Origin: an uncultured Geobacteraceae bacterium
GTDB taxonomy: Bacteria > Desulfobacterota > Desulfuromonadia > Geobacterales > Pseudopelobacteraceae
Direction of reading: 5' to 3'
Length of the DNA: 64,000 nucleotides
Assembly (NCBI GenBank): GCA_903939115.1
Contig: CAJAFV010000063.1
Coordinates: 1 to 64,000 of the forward strand
Shown: piece by piece, positions 52,543-62,998 of the stretch
How positions within the stretch are numbered: position 1 is the first letter of the stretch
How the letters are laid out: each line of letters starts with the position of its first letter
Made by a program: the position numbers and the translations under genes
The notes under the pieces: generated by a model
Seen by the model: the letters and a program-made list of their open reading frames with translations, nothing else
Databases searched by the model: none
Told to the model about the DNA's origin: nothing

Positions 52543-52583
52543 TTACAATTGTTCCGGTCAATATTACGTAATGCCCTCGATTA

Positions 52584-53921
52584 TTATTTACGCGGAACCA
52601 TCTGTGTTTTTTTCCAAACGCCAGCGTGAAAGCGAAGCGCCCAGATTACCGCAGTTGCAAATACGAAGAGCGTAGCCAGAGACCATTCCGCTACCAGACC
52701 GGGTACGTTCCGGTCGATAAGCCCTAGTAACACGAGAAAGACACAAGAGCAGTTGAAGAAAGTGCGTGCAATCCAGTGGGTGTCACCAACTGAAGCCAGA
52801 ATACTGCCAATCACGACATTCGCAGCATCAAATATACAGTAGAAGGCAACAAATTTCATAAGCAAGGAACCGATTGCCACAATCTGAACGCTATCAGATC
52901 CTTCACCCGCGAAGATTGAAACGAGAGGCTCCGAGGCTAAAGCGAAAAGTATCGCCATTGCCAACATCCATAACTCACACACCATAAGCGACTGCCAGCC
53001 AATTGCTGGTATGTCACTATCGCGCCCGGCCCCACGGGCATGACCTGCAAGAACTCCGGCGGCCTGCCCAAGGCCGAGTGCAGGAAAAAATGCCAGACCA
53101 TTGACTCTAAAGGCTATACTTGATGCGGCCAGTTCCACTGTGCCCAACCGTCCGACCACAAGCAAAAAGAGCGTCCATGCCGCAAGTTCTCCACTTATTC
53201 GCAAGCCCATCGGCATTGCAATTCGAAGAAAACGGCGGATCTCCACCCATTCGAGCCTCCTTGCAACCGTGTCGCTTAGTCCCCCTGATTTTGCAAACAG
53301 GACTGCGTAGAGGATTACAGCTATGGCCTGGGCTGTAACTGTAGCAAGTGCCGCCCCGGCTATACCCATTTGGGGTAGCCCCCATTCTCCTGACACCAGT
53401 CCCCACGCCAACACAGCATTTGCAAAAAACGATATGAAGGTTACTACTGTAACGATAGCCGGACGCCCGATGCCTGAGAGCCACCCGGCCAATGCGCTAC
53501 CAAGCACCGGGAATATTGAGCCGGCCATACAGATCCAGAAATAGTCACTCTCATATGTGGCAACCAGCGGATCATGACCAGCCAGGAAAAACAGTTGTGC
53601 AATTGGCCACGCAACGGCAAGCGCCACAATTCCAGAGGCCAACGCTGTATGTATTCCAAGCCAGGTCGAGGCTCTAACTCCTTGAGTGTCACCTCGTCCG
53701 TGATTGAGTGCCACAAAGGTTCCAGCATACCCTGCTGTTCCAAAAAGGAATCCTTGGAATAAGATTACGGCGAGACCTGAAGGCCCTATTGCAGCAACGG
53801 CATCGCTGGAGTGCCTTGATAATACGATGGCGTCGATTATCTGCATAAGCGAGATTGCGGAAGTTGACAGAATCATCGGGATTGCAAGCTTGAGTAGAGC
53901 TGGCACATGTTTGAACATCAT
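52584..53921 (-). CDS. MATE-family efflux transporter
   Basis: 12-TM MATE pattern; LKLAIPMILSTSAISLMQIIDAIVLSRHSSDAVAAIG. Confidence 0.92.
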   Translation of the reverse strand: MMFKHVPALLKLAIPMILSTSAISLMQIIDAIVLSRHSSDAVAAIGPSGLAVILFQGFLFGTAGYAGTFVALNHGRGDTQGVRASTWLGIHTALASGIVALAVAWPIAQLFFLAGHDPLVATYESDYFWICMAGSIFPVLGSALAGWLSGIGRPAIVTVVTFISFFANAVLAWGLVSGEWGLPQMGIAGAALATVTAQAIAVILYAVLFAKSGGLSDTVARRLEWVEIRRFLRIAMPMGLRISGELAAWTLFLLVVGRLGTVELAASSIAFRVNGLAFFPALGLGQAAGVLAGHARGAGRDSDIPAIGWQSLMVCELWMLAMAILFALASEPLVSIFAGEGSDSVQIVAIGSLLMKFVAFYCIFDAANVVIGSILASVGDTHWIARTFFNCSCVFLVLLGLIDRNVPGLVAEWSLATLFVFATAVIWALRFHAGVWKKTQMVPRK

Positions 53922-54065
53922 GCTATTTGAATACTCCACCTCAAATACACTGATATTTTGGCTACTGCGCAATTACTGCACAATGGGGGGAAAGAGGCGT
54001 GAAAAAAGGGTTAGCTTTTTGAGCTAACCCTTTGATTTCTTTTGGAGCGGGAAACGGGATTCGGA
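53787..54065. repeat. Direct repeat copy A (MATE 5' end, terminator, tRNA-Gly 3' end)
   Basis: Near-identical to 55277-55544; ends with a 23-nt tRNA-Gly 3' fragment (54043-54065). Confidence 0.93.
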
Positions 54066-54237
54066 AACGACCGGAACACTCTTCAGAACAAGGCGTAAGC
54101 CACTAATAATTAACCATTTCAAGCACCTACCTTATCGAGTAAAGCCCATTAAAGTCCAACAAAAAGTGATGAAAATCGTTCCTACTGGTGAAAGTCAGGT
54201 GAAAATTTTCGAGATATTCCCACCCAATCTGAATGTT

Positions 54238-54714
54238 CTAGTCATCCTGTTTTTTCAAGAAATCTCCGAAGACAGTCAACTCTTCAGATGCAAGCCTGAA
54301 CGTGGCTTCAAGGCTACTCACGAGTATTTTCAGCTTCTCTGGTTTAAGGTGATAGGTATACACGTTCCGGACTACATACCGAAATCCTCTGTACTCCTCC
54401 AAAGATTCCTTCAACTGGGATGAAATAACAGCTGGGCGCACTGATGGTATCTCAGTTTGCATCTGTGTAAGCAGTTCTTGATGCCAATTTGCAGCTGAAG
54501 GAACGGCCCCATCAATAGTTGACGCCAGTTTTTCAAATATTCGCTCTAAACCAGAATAGAATGCATGCAGGTTGAGGGCCACACTATCCAGGTAAAAATC
54601 ATCATCTTGTTTTGCTGCTTTATCTCACGCTTGCAGTGTCCGATCTACCACCAGTCTGAGTTCTGACAGCTCTGTATCAATTCTGGCAGATAAAATGGCT
54701 GCTTGCGGATTCAT
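54238..54714 (-). pseudogene. HepT-like HEPN toxin with in-frame TGA at codon 30
   Basis: MNPQAAILSARIDTELSELRLVVDRTLQA*DKAAKQDDDFYLDSVALNLHAFYSGLERIFEKLA...YRGFRYVVRNVYTYHLKPEKL; TGA at 54627-54625. Confidence 0.7.
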
Positions 54715-55088
54715 AGCTCAATTCCGTTATGAGTAATATGCTGAAGTAACGATTGTGAACAGTCCTCAGCATCTACAAGGTCAACTTTAAAAACATTGCT
54801 GTAACCACTCGCATAGGCCACAGCTTTAAAATAGTCAGCGGCTGGAATATCCCAAACAGCAAGATCAATATCCGACCACGGGCTGAAGTCAGCACGTATG
54901 AGTGATCCAAATAGCACGACCTTTGAAGCATAAAAACGCTCTTTCAGGGTTTTGGCCAGGGCATCGGCTGTATCCTTTGCTGATTCCTGCCGGACGGTAG
55001 AAACTAAGCCCATCCCTCGACTCATCTTAAAAGGATGAAACTGCTTCAACGCTTCAGGCGGTATGTTTCTTACAGTGCGTGATGGCAT
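54711..55088 (-). CDS. MntA-like nucleotidyltransferase antitoxin
   Basis: FGSLIRADFSPWSDIDLAVW (GS..DxD); ATGA overlap with the downstream HEPN gene. Confidence 0.82.
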   Translation of the reverse strand: MPSRTVRNIPPEALKQFHPFKMSRGMGLVSTVRQESAKDTADALAKTLKERFYASKVVLFGSLIRADFSPWSDIDLAVWDIPAADYFKAVAYASGYSNVFKVDLVDAEDCSQSLLQHITHNGIEL

Positions 55089-55276
55089 TGTTTCTTCTCG
55101 TCGATTCAGAAAATTTGTATGTATAAATAACCTACATGCATGCAGATAGCAAACCATGTTTTTAAAAGTTCGGTCACACCCCGAGCGGTAAGATGTTTCA
55201 CAAAACGGAATGAAGGCCCGTATTGCTTGAGAGTACTTTCCTACATATTCAGATGTCTATTTCAAATATATGTGCG

Positions 55277-55596
<320 letters not shown>

Positions 55597-55635
55597 TTGC
55601 GAGGCTTCGTTATATACCAAATCAAAGCGTTGGTG

Positions 55636-56862
55636 TCAATGTTTTTTAGCACTCCGATAGTTTTTTTCAAAATCTGTATCATGTCCCGGCGACAACATTG
55701 ATCTGTATACCAACTCAAGCTGCCGTGATCTGCTGTCCCAGGAATGCATAACGATCGCCCTGTCTCTAACTTTCTCAGAGAGCGATGCCATACCTCCACA
55801 GTCGCATAATGAAGCAACAATGGCTTCAGCGAACGCAGCGGTGTTTCCATGTTCAACATAGATTCCGGCATCACCTAATATCTCGCGATTGATGTGACTG
55901 TCGAAAGCGACCGTCGGCAGGCCGCATGCCATATAGTTGAATAATTTACCGTTAGCTTCTGTTTGAGCCAGTTTTGGCGAAACGGCAAGATCCCCGGCGC
56001 TCAGAAAAAAAGCGGCCCGCTCATATCTAACCCGACCGGTGAAGACAATGACATCATCAATGTGCATCTCCGCAGCTTTTTTCCGGTACTCCTCATCGGG
56101 AAATCCCATCAGCAGAAAGCGCACATCAGGTAATTCGCGTTTGAGCAGAGAAATTGCGTCCAGCAACAGATCAACCCCTTGATACCGATTGAACAGGCCG
56201 AGATAGACAACTACCTTCACATTATCCGGTATGCCAAGCTCCCGGCGCGATTCACTCTGAGAGTGCGGGCAGAATATTTCTGTATCTACGCCATCAATAA
56301 GATTTGTCACTCTCCCGGCAGCCATTCCCCAGTCGCGAATAAGCTCCTGGCGGCCCTGATCAGAGCTGGTAATTATGACATCAGCGAGGCGGTTAATAAA
56401 ACGCTCAAACTGCTTAAAAACATACGTGAGGGGTGATTTTTTATGAAAAAATCCATGATTGAGAGATTCACCGGTCAAACTGCCCTGATAATCGAAGAGG
56501 AGCGGGATGCGCAACAGGAGCTTGAGAACAGAGCCGATCAATGCTCCTTCGTGGAGATGGGCGTGAATAAGGTGGGGGCGAAAAGATCGGGCCAGGGCGA
56601 GTGACTTCCACAGTAAGAGCACATCAAGATACGGCTTGTGCCAGGAAGGGCCGGCTTCGAGTTTGTTGTACCAGGGAACGCGCGGTGTGCGAACCACTCG
56701 CACTCCGGGCATATCACGACCAAGATGGTAGGTAACAATACATACCTCGTGGCCCAGTTTCGTCAACGCCCGCGCCTCTTCATATATTCTGACGTGACAG
56801 CCCCTGTCAGAAAAATAAGGGGTCGGGGCGATCATGAGGACGCGGAGTGTACCTTTAGTCAA
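55636..56862 (-). CDS. Glycosyltransferase family 4
   Basis: APTPYFSDRGCHVRIYEEARAL; LGLFNRYQGVDLLLDAI; AQTEANGKLFNYMACGLPTVAFD. Confidence 0.93.
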   Translation of the reverse strand: MTKGTLRVLMIAPTPYFSDRGCHVRIYEEARALTKLGHEVCIVTYHLGRDMPGVRVVRTPRVPWYNKLEAGPSWHKPYLDVLLLWKSLALARSFRPHLIHAHLHEGALIGSVLKLLLRIPLLFDYQGSLTGESLNHGFFHKKSPLTYVFKQFERFINRLADVIITSSDQGRQELIRDWGMAAGRVTNLIDGVDTEIFCPHSQSESRRELGIPDNVKVVVYLGLFNRYQGVDLLLDAISLLKRELPDVRFLLMGFPDEEYRKKAAEMHIDDVIVFTGRVRYERAAFFLSAGDLAVSPKLAQTEANGKLFNYMACGLPTVAFDSHINREILGDAGIYVEHGNTAAFAEAIVASLCDCGGMASLSEKVRDRAIVMHSWDSRSRQLELVYRSMLSPGHDTDFEKNYRSAKKH

Positions 56863-57823
56863 GATTTATCCTGTCTTTAACAACATAAATGGGTTTGCCC
56901 TGCGACTCAAAGTAGGTTCTGGCATTAAGTTCACCAAGTAAACCGAGGACAATAAACTGGATACCCATAAACAATAAGAATGCGGTCAGAATCAGCAGTG
57001 GATTACGATTCATGCTGAAATGTTCAAACAACTTCATGTATATCGTCATTGCACCGGTGCCTGCACCGGCCAGAATGGTGTAAACGCCCCACTTCCCGAA
57101 TAGCTGAATCGGCTTTGTAGAGTACGCCATCAAAAACTTGACCGTCATCAAGTCAAGAACAACCCGTAGAGTACGGGAGATACCGTACTTACTGACTCCA
57201 TGTAAACGGGGAAAATGATTGACCGGCAACTCGGTTACTTTAGCCCCGAACTGGGAGGCCAGCGCCGGAACAAAACGGTGCATTTCACCATACAGATTGA
57301 TACCATCAAGTACTTCCCTGCGGTACGCCTTGAGCGTACAGCCATAGTCATGGAGATGTACTCCGGTAAGCCGTGAGATGAGGGCATTGGCAAGCATTGA
57401 GGGGATTTTGCGGGTTACAAAAGTGTCTTTGCGGTCGCGACGCCATCCGGAAACAACGTCATACCCTTCATGAATTTTTTCAATCAGGCGCGGAATATCA
57501 GCAGGATCATTCTGCAGATCCCCATCCATCGGAATAATGATGTCACCTTTTGCGTGATCGAAACCGGCTGACATCGCGGCGGTCTGACCAAAGTTCCTTC
57601 GGAATCGTATAATTTTCAGACAGGTATCTTCAGCCGCGAGCCTGGCCAGCACCTTATATGATCCGTCAGAGGAGCCATCATCAACCATAATGATCTCATA
57701 TAAGCCGCTCATAGATTGCAGTGCTGATTTAAGCGCAGAATAAAGCGCTTCTACATTATCCCGCTCATTGTATACCGGTACAACAATACTTACTTCCACG
57801 TTTTTCTCCATCTTTGACGTCAC
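56855..57823 (-). CDS. Glycosyltransferase family 2 (ArnC/DPM-like) with C-terminal TMs
   Basis: VSIVVPVYNERDNVEALY, MVDDGSSDGSY, DGDLQNDPADIPRLI. Confidence 0.93.
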   Translation of the reverse strand: MTSKMEKNVEVSIVVPVYNERDNVEALYSALKSALQSMSGLYEIIMVDDGSSDGSYKVLARLAAEDTCLKIIRFRRNFGQTAAMSAGFDHAKGDIIIPMDGDLQNDPADIPRLIEKIHEGYDVVSGWRRDRKDTFVTRKIPSMLANALISRLTGVHLHDYGCTLKAYRREVLDGINLYGEMHRFVPALASQFGAKVTELPVNHFPRLHGVSKYGISRTLRVVLDLMTVKFLMAYSTKPIQLFGKWGVYTILAGAGTGAMTIYMKLFEHFSMNRNPLLILTAFLLFMGIQFIVLGLLGELNARTYFESQGKPIYVVKDRINLD

Positions 57824-57850
57824 GCAGCTGCAGATCGACTACTTACATCG

Positions 57851-58825
57851 TCATGCTCGCTCTGTATTTTTTTCAAGAGACTCATCCCCAAACCCTTTTA
57901 TTCTTGTTATCAGAATTGAGCTGTCACAGGCCGGTTCCGGTTTTCCGTTCAGCAATCCCCAAAGGAGCCCAAGCCCGTTAACAACATGCATAAGTGGGTA
58001 TATTCCTATCAGGAGCAGATAAAACAGACGACCACTCCTGATCAATGCCTGAAGAGAGCTGAAGAGAGCCGCAGCCAGATATATCACAAGCGGTGCAAGC
58101 AGTAAAACATACTTTATGCATACCAGCGCAATTGCTAGATATATGACAAAAAAGAGCGGAATGAAACTTGTCACAGAGTACTTTGACGTGACTAAGGTCT
58201 GTTGTCCCCTGCCGCGTCCGTAGGCGAACATCTGGCGGACAAACGCCTTCAGAGAGCGCCGTTGACTCCGGTATATACGCATGGATGGATCATGAAGCAG
58301 TAAATGGCCTGCTGAAATAACCCTTTCCAAAAATTCGTTCTCTTCATTTGGATACAAACTTTCGTTAAAACCTTTCAGTTCGATAAACACCGAGCGACGA
58401 ACGGCCAGATTACAGAGAATAAGTTCCTTGTCAGTTGTTATGCGAGTTTGGCCATGCGATCGATAACGGTTGAGTACGGGGCCAGAACCAAAAGCTGAAG
58501 AGAGAGCAAACCCAAATAACCGTTGCAACCATGTGTCATTTTCCGGTGTAATTGAAGGGCCGCCAACGACTGCAACCAATGGATTACTCATGCCTGTAGA
58601 ACAGAGAGATAAATTTTCAGGAGTTATCAGAGAATCATCGTCAAGGAAATACACTATATCACCGACGGCTTCTTGCGCCGCACGGTTGCGCTGTCGGCTT
58701 GGGGCGCTTCCTTCGGCTAGCAGAACCTCATACGGCTGATCATCCGGCACGATCATATTGAGGTGCTGAATGGCTGCAACATATCCGCCCGGCTTTACGG
58801 GTATGATTATTGAAAACGAGCTCAT
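57851..58825 (-). CDS. Glycosyltransferase family 2 with TMs
   Basis: FSIIIPVKPGGYVAAIQHL, YFLDDDSLITPENL. Confidence 0.87.
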   Translation of the reverse strand: MSSFSIIIPVKPGGYVAAIQHLNMIVPDDQPYEVLLAEGSAPSRQRNRAAQEAVGDIVYFLDDDSLITPENLSLCSTGMSNPLVAVVGGPSITPENDTWLQRLFGFALSSAFGSGPVLNRYRSHGQTRITTDKELILCNLAVRRSVFIELKGFNESLYPNEENEFLERVISAGHLLLHDPSMRIYRSQRRSLKAFVRQMFAYGRGRGQQTLVTSKYSVTSFIPLFFVIYLAIALVCIKYVLLLAPLVIYLAAALFSSLQALIRSGRLFYLLLIGIYPLMHVVNGLGLLWGLLNGKPEPACDSSILITRIKGFGDESLEKNTERA

Positions 58826-58838
58826 GGATGCCTAACAC

Positions 58839-58861
58839 GAAAAAAACCGGGCATGCCCGGT
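58839..58861. terminator. Hairpin between glycosyltransferase and ccs genes
   Basis: ACCGGGCATGCCCGGT with A-run on the left. Confidence 0.6.
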
Positions 58862-58895
58862 AATGAAAGTATAACTAATTGGATTCGATTTAAGG

Positions 58896-58932
58896 CAAGA
58901 CCTCAGAAGTTCCGGAAACCTCTGAGGTCTTG
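58896..58932. terminator. 12-bp hairpin downstream of ccsB
   Basis: CAAGACCTCAGA-agttccggaaacc-TCTGAGGTCTTG. Confidence 0.6.
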
Positions 58933-58952
58933 TGAATGAAACAGCGGCGTTA

Positions 58953-59810
58953 CTACTTTGCACCACCACCGTAGCTATGAAGGCCGGAGAGGAACAGGTT
59001 GACGCCCAGATAGCAGAAGATCGTCGCGGCAAAACCGATGACCGAAAGCCAGGCGGCGCGTTTTCCGACCCACCCTTTGGTGATGCGGGCGTGCAGAAAG
59101 GCAGCATAGACAAACCATACAATCAATGACCACGTTTCCTTTGGATCCCAGCTCCAGTAGGTTCCCCAGGCATAATTTGCCCAGGCCGCACCGGTGATAA
59201 TACCGAGTGTCAGAAGCGGAAATCCAATCATGATAGAGCGGTAGTTGAGATCATCAAGAACCTTAAGCGGTGGAAACATCGACATAAGACCACCTGCAGG
59301 CGCCGACGAACTGGTGCCTTCAATGGCGGTTTTGATCAGGTACATCATTGAAATTCCGCACGCGACGGCAAATGCGGCATACCCGAGAAAGCAGGTAATA
59401 ACGTGGTACAGCAACCAGTTACTCTGCAGCGCCGGAACAAGCGGTTCGATGCCGGTATTCATACCGAGTTGTGCCCAAGCCATGCCAAGCAAAGCAAACG
59501 GGACGACAAAAGCGCCGATTATCCGATATTTATAGCGGATATCGATGTAGGCAAAGAGCAGGATTATCGTCCAGGAGAAAAAGACGATCGACTCATACAG
59601 GTTGGACATCGGCGCATGGCCGACCCCCATGTCGTAGGACTCTTTCCAGCGCAGGGCGATAGCCACTGTTTGAGCTGCAAGTCCTGCATACGCAATGAAA
59701 CTGCCGGCGATACCAACTGCTTTGTTCTTGCTGGCGAGAAAAGCAAAGAAAACGACCGTCGAGATCAGATATGCAAAGGTTGTTACGTTAAAAAGCATGG
59801 AGCTGTTCAT
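58953..59810 (-). CDS. Cytochrome c biogenesis protein CcsB/CcsA-type
   Basis: WWxxD-type region GAAWANYAWGTYWSWDPKETWSLIVWFVYAAFLHAR. Confidence 0.93.
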   Translation of the reverse strand: MNSSMLFNVTTFAYLISTVVFFAFLASKNKAVGIAGSFIAYAGLAAQTVAIALRWKESYDMGVGHAPMSNLYESIVFFSWTIILLFAYIDIRYKYRIIGAFVVPFALLGMAWAQLGMNTGIEPLVPALQSNWLLYHVITCFLGYAAFAVACGISMMYLIKTAIEGTSSSAPAGGLMSMFPPLKVLDDLNYRSIMIGFPLLTLGIITGAAWANYAWGTYWSWDPKETWSLIVWFVYAAFLHARITKGWVGKRAAWLSVIGFAATIFCYLGVNLFLSGLHSYGGGAK

Positions 59811-59827
59811 AAATCAGGTAACCTCCG

Positions 59828-61192
59828 TTAGATTTTTATTTCCTGAAACTTTTCGGAAATATCTTCGAACTGCATCTGAAATGCAGCCTGGTTCTTACTG
59901 GCATTGCCATACATACGGGCATGCCCCTTTGTGACAACAACCCAGATCCGTTTATGCGACATAAAAAATGCGACACTGATGCCGATTACCATAAGCGCAC
60001 ATCCAAGCCAGACAACCCAGACGCCCGGGTCTTTAGCAACCTGCAGGCCGGTATACTGCTTGGCGGTTGATCCTTCATAACCAAAAATAAGAGCATCGCC
60101 GCGCTGGGCATTAACTTCCGGGAAGTTTTTGAATGCGATAAAGGTACGCGGAGTTGAGCCTTTCGAGGTTACTTCAATACGTGCCGCCGGACCGGAGAAA
60201 CCAGGCGCAAACTGGCGAACTTCCTGCGTTGCCTCCAGCAACTTGAAAACGGTGCCATCCTTTAGAGTAACGGCAGCACCTTCACGAACAGAGAGCTTTT
60301 CAGCCGCACCACCGTTTCGCGGAGTCACTGAAATGAAGTGTTCGCTTCCTTCACTAGCCTGGCCATAACTGGATTGATAAAACGTGATGCCCTTGTAGGT
60401 CATCGGTTCATTAACAATAACCTTTATCTTCGAGAAACCGGGAACCGGTTTGCCATTTTCCTGGACAGTCAAAATGCTTCTGAATTCTTTGGGTGCTCCG
60501 GTACTGTAAAATTCAACATTGAAGTTTTCACAAAAAACTTCAAAACCAAGCGGCATCTGCTGACCATTCTGTCTTTGAAAGGCATTTACGCTGGTTCCTT
60601 CAACAATATTTACAAAACCCTTGTATCCGGCCAGAGACCCGATAATTGCCCCGACAAAAATCACCAGTATGCTGAAATGGACAACATATACACCGAGACG
60701 ACACCAGGCTGCTTTTTGTGCAAACAGATGATATTCGCCGTTATGTTCAGTAATCACCGGTGTTGAAAACTCTTTCCCGAGAAAAGCGACCAAGCGCTCT
60801 TTCGCATGGTCAATGGACCCGGAAAACACCAGCTCTTTTTTCAACGAGGAAGAGTTGCGCACCCCCTCCCCCAGAATGAGGGTAGGTTGGCTGATAAACT
60901 TGAACACATGCGGCAGGCGCTTGATTGAGCAGGAAATAAGATTCAAGCTGAACACATACAACAGGGTAATGAACCACCAGGAGTGGTACATATCGAAGAA
61001 ACCGAGTTTAGAATATATCTGCAGCTTCGTGGTACTGATTGAAGCAACATATTCAGGTGGCAGAGCACCCTGCGGAAGAATTGTGCCGATGATCGATGTT
61101 AAAGCCAGAGAAATGAGCAGAAAAAGGGTCAGCTTAAGAGAACAAAACATATCCCAGACGGAGGTTACAAAATTTTTATCGGTAGTAGCCAA
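59828..61192 (-). CDS. ResB-family cytochrome c biogenesis protein (probable TTG start)
   Basis: VWDMFCSLKLTLFLLISLALTSIIGTILPQG; GGAG upstream of TTG at 61192; pairs with ccsB. Confidence 0.9.
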   Translation of the reverse strand: MATTDKNFVTSVWDMFCSLKLTLFLLISLALTSIIGTILPQGALPPEYVASISTTKLQIYSKLGFFDMYHSWWFITLLYVFSLNLISCSIKRLPHVFKFISQPTLILGEGVRNSSSLKKELVFSGSIDHAKERLVAFLGKEFSTPVITEHNGEYHLFAQKAAWCRLGVYVVHFSILVIFVGAIIGSLAGYKGFVNIVEGTSVNAFQRQNGQQMPLGFEVFCENFNVEFYSTGAPKEFRSILTVQENGKPVPGFSKIKVIVNEPMTYKGITFYQSSYGQASEGSEHFISVTPRNGGAAEKLSVREGAAVTLKDGTVFKLLEATQEVRQFAPGFSGPAARIEVTSKGSTPRTFIAFKNFPEVNAQRGDALIFGYEGSTAKQYTGLQVAKDPGVWVVWLGCALMVIGISVAFFMSHKRIWVVVTKGHARMYGNASKNQAAFQMQFEDISEKFQEIKI

Positions 61193-61329
61193 TGGATTCT
61201 CCAAACTATTTATAAAATGTAAGCGCTGCGATTTAGAACATCTTTCATTAACTTTGCGACAATACCTCAAATTTCAGAAAAAATGTACCACTTTTTTTTA
61301 CTTTTATCATCATTCCGTTTTTCAGCGCA

Positions 61330-61605
61330 ATGATGACTTTCAATTTTACAACCAACGTGTATACTCACTATGGTTGGTTATTACTTATTTTAACGGGGGC
61401 CCACATGCCCGTCATCTTAGAAGCAATTCTTGTTTCCGCCGGTATGATTCTGATTTTCGCTCTGGCATTTCTGGCTATGTTCTTATTGGCAATCACCTTG
61501 TCACCGATAGAGCGTAGCTTGTCAAAAATGATCTGGGATGCAACAACCCCTAAAAATCTGCCGCCTCACAAGGGTTCGTTCCGCGATTTCAGCAAGAAGC
61601 ATTAA
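61330..61605 (+). CDS. Small membrane protein, unknown function
   Basis: Hydrophobic MPVILEAILVSAGMILIFALAFLAMFLLAITLSPIERSL; start uncertain. Confidence 0.5.
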   Translation: MMTFNFTTNVYTHYGWLLLILTGAHMPVILEAILVSAGMILIFALAFLAMFLLAITLSPIERSLSKMIWDATTPKNLPPHKGSFRDFSKKH

Positions 61606-61612
61606 ATAATTA

Positions 61613-61642
61613 TTGACACTTTTACAGTGAAACTGATATTTT
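61613..61642 (+). promoter_or_regulatory. Probable sigma70 promoter of the SAM-riboswitch transcript
   Basis: TTGACA at 61613 with TATTTT-like -10 about 17-18 bp downstream. Confidence 0.55.
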
Positions 61643-61683
61643 TGGCCCATTATTTTTACACCAAGCAACTCAACATACATATT

Positions 61684-61787
61684 CTTATCGAGAGCGACTG
61701 AGGGACTGGCCCTGTGACGTCGCGGCAACCATCCTTACGGCAAGGTGCCAATTCCAGCGAAACCGCTTGCGGTTTCGGGAGATAAGG
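61684..61787 (+). ncRNA. SAM-I (S-box) riboswitch
   Basis: CTTATCGAGAGCGACTGAGGGACTGGCCCTGTGACGTCGCGGCAACC...GGTGCCAATTCCAGC...GGGAGATAAG. Confidence 0.93.
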
Positions 61788-61851
61788 AAGAGCGCTGTCC
61801 ACAAGATCCTCTTCCGCACCCCGGAAGGGGATTTATATTTTGGAGGATACA

Positions 61852-62988
61852 ATGAAGATTGCAACTCAGGCAGTACAGATCGGCCTGGAATGGGACACCC
61901 GAACCGGTGCCGTTACCGTGCCGATTTATCAGACAGCCACCTTCAGGCATCCAGGACTTGGCCAAAGCACCGGCTATGATTACAGCCGCTCGGGCAATCC
62001 GACCCGGCAGGCGCTGGAAGACGGCATAGCACGCCTTGACGGCGCTGCCCGCGGCTTTGCGTACGCTTCCGGAATGGCGGCAATTACCAACTTGCTGCTG
62101 CTTTTCAAATCAGGGGACCACCTGATAGTAACCGAAGATCTCTACGGCGGAACCTGTCGCCTGTTTGACAAAATATTCAGCCAGTACGGCCTCTCCTTCA
62201 GCTATGTCGATACCAGTAATACTGCCGCTGTGACTGCTGCCATCCTGCCGTCAACCAAAGCTGTTTTCGTTGAAACTCTCACCAATCCGCTCCTGAAATT
62301 TGCCGACCTTCGTGCGATTTCAACCCTCTGCAAAAGCAGCAATCTACTGCTGATTGCCGACAACACCTTCCTGACGCCGTACCTGCTCCGTCCTCTCGAT
62401 ATGGGTGCGGATATAGCCGTCTACAGTGCGACAAAATACCTGGCCGGACACAATGATACCGTAGCGGGACTGGTTACCGTCAAGGATCCGGTGCTGGCGG
62501 ATCTGGTATATTTTCACCAGAACTCAGTCGGTGCCGTTCTGGGACCCCAGGATTCCTGGCTGACGACCCGCGGCATTAAAACCCTGGCGATCCGGATGGA
62601 TCGACAACAGGAGAATGCCGGACGCATTGCTGAGTGGCTTGCTCTGCACCCCCGCATATCAAAAGTGTATTATCCCGGCCTGAAAGATCACCCCGATCAC
62701 ACCTTGATGGCTCTGGATTCCCGTGGTTTTGGAGCCATGATTGCCTTTGAAGTTGACAAGCATGAGCTTGTTGAGCAGATTCTGTTGAAAACAAGCCTGA
62801 TCTCGTTTGCCGAAAGCCTCGGGGGGGTTGAAAGCCTGATCACCTTCCCGGAGGTTCAGACTCACGCCGACATCCCGCCCGAACTGCGGGCCAGACTCGG
62901 GATCAATAACGTACTGCTGCGCCTGTCGGTCGGGATCGAGGATTGCGACGACCTGATTGAGGATCTGCGCCAAGCGCTGGAAGGATAG
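61852..62988 (+). CDS. PLP-dependent transsulfuration enzyme (cystathionine gamma-synthase-like)
   Basis: YSRSGNPTRQALEDGIARLDGA, AVYSATKYLAGHNDTVAG; GGAGGA RBS. Confidence 0.9.
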   Translation: MKIATQAVQIGLEWDTRTGAVTVPIYQTATFRHPGLGQSTGYDYSRSGNPTRQALEDGIARLDGAARGFAYASGMAAITNLLLLFKSGDHLIVTEDLYGGTCRLFDKIFSQYGLSFSYVDTSNTAAVTAAILPSTKAVFVETLTNPLLKFADLRAISTLCKSSNLLLIADNTFLTPYLLRPLDMGADIAVYSATKYLAGHNDTVAGLVTVKDPVLADLVYFHQNSVGAVLGPQDSWLTTRGIKTLAIRMDRQQENAGRIAEWLALHPRISKVYYPGLKDHPDHTLMALDSRGFGAMIAFEVDKHELVEQILLKTSLISFAESLGGVESLITFPEVQTHADIPPELRARLGINNVLLRLSVGIEDCDDLIEDLRQALEG

Positions 62989-62998
62989 AGGAGTTACC

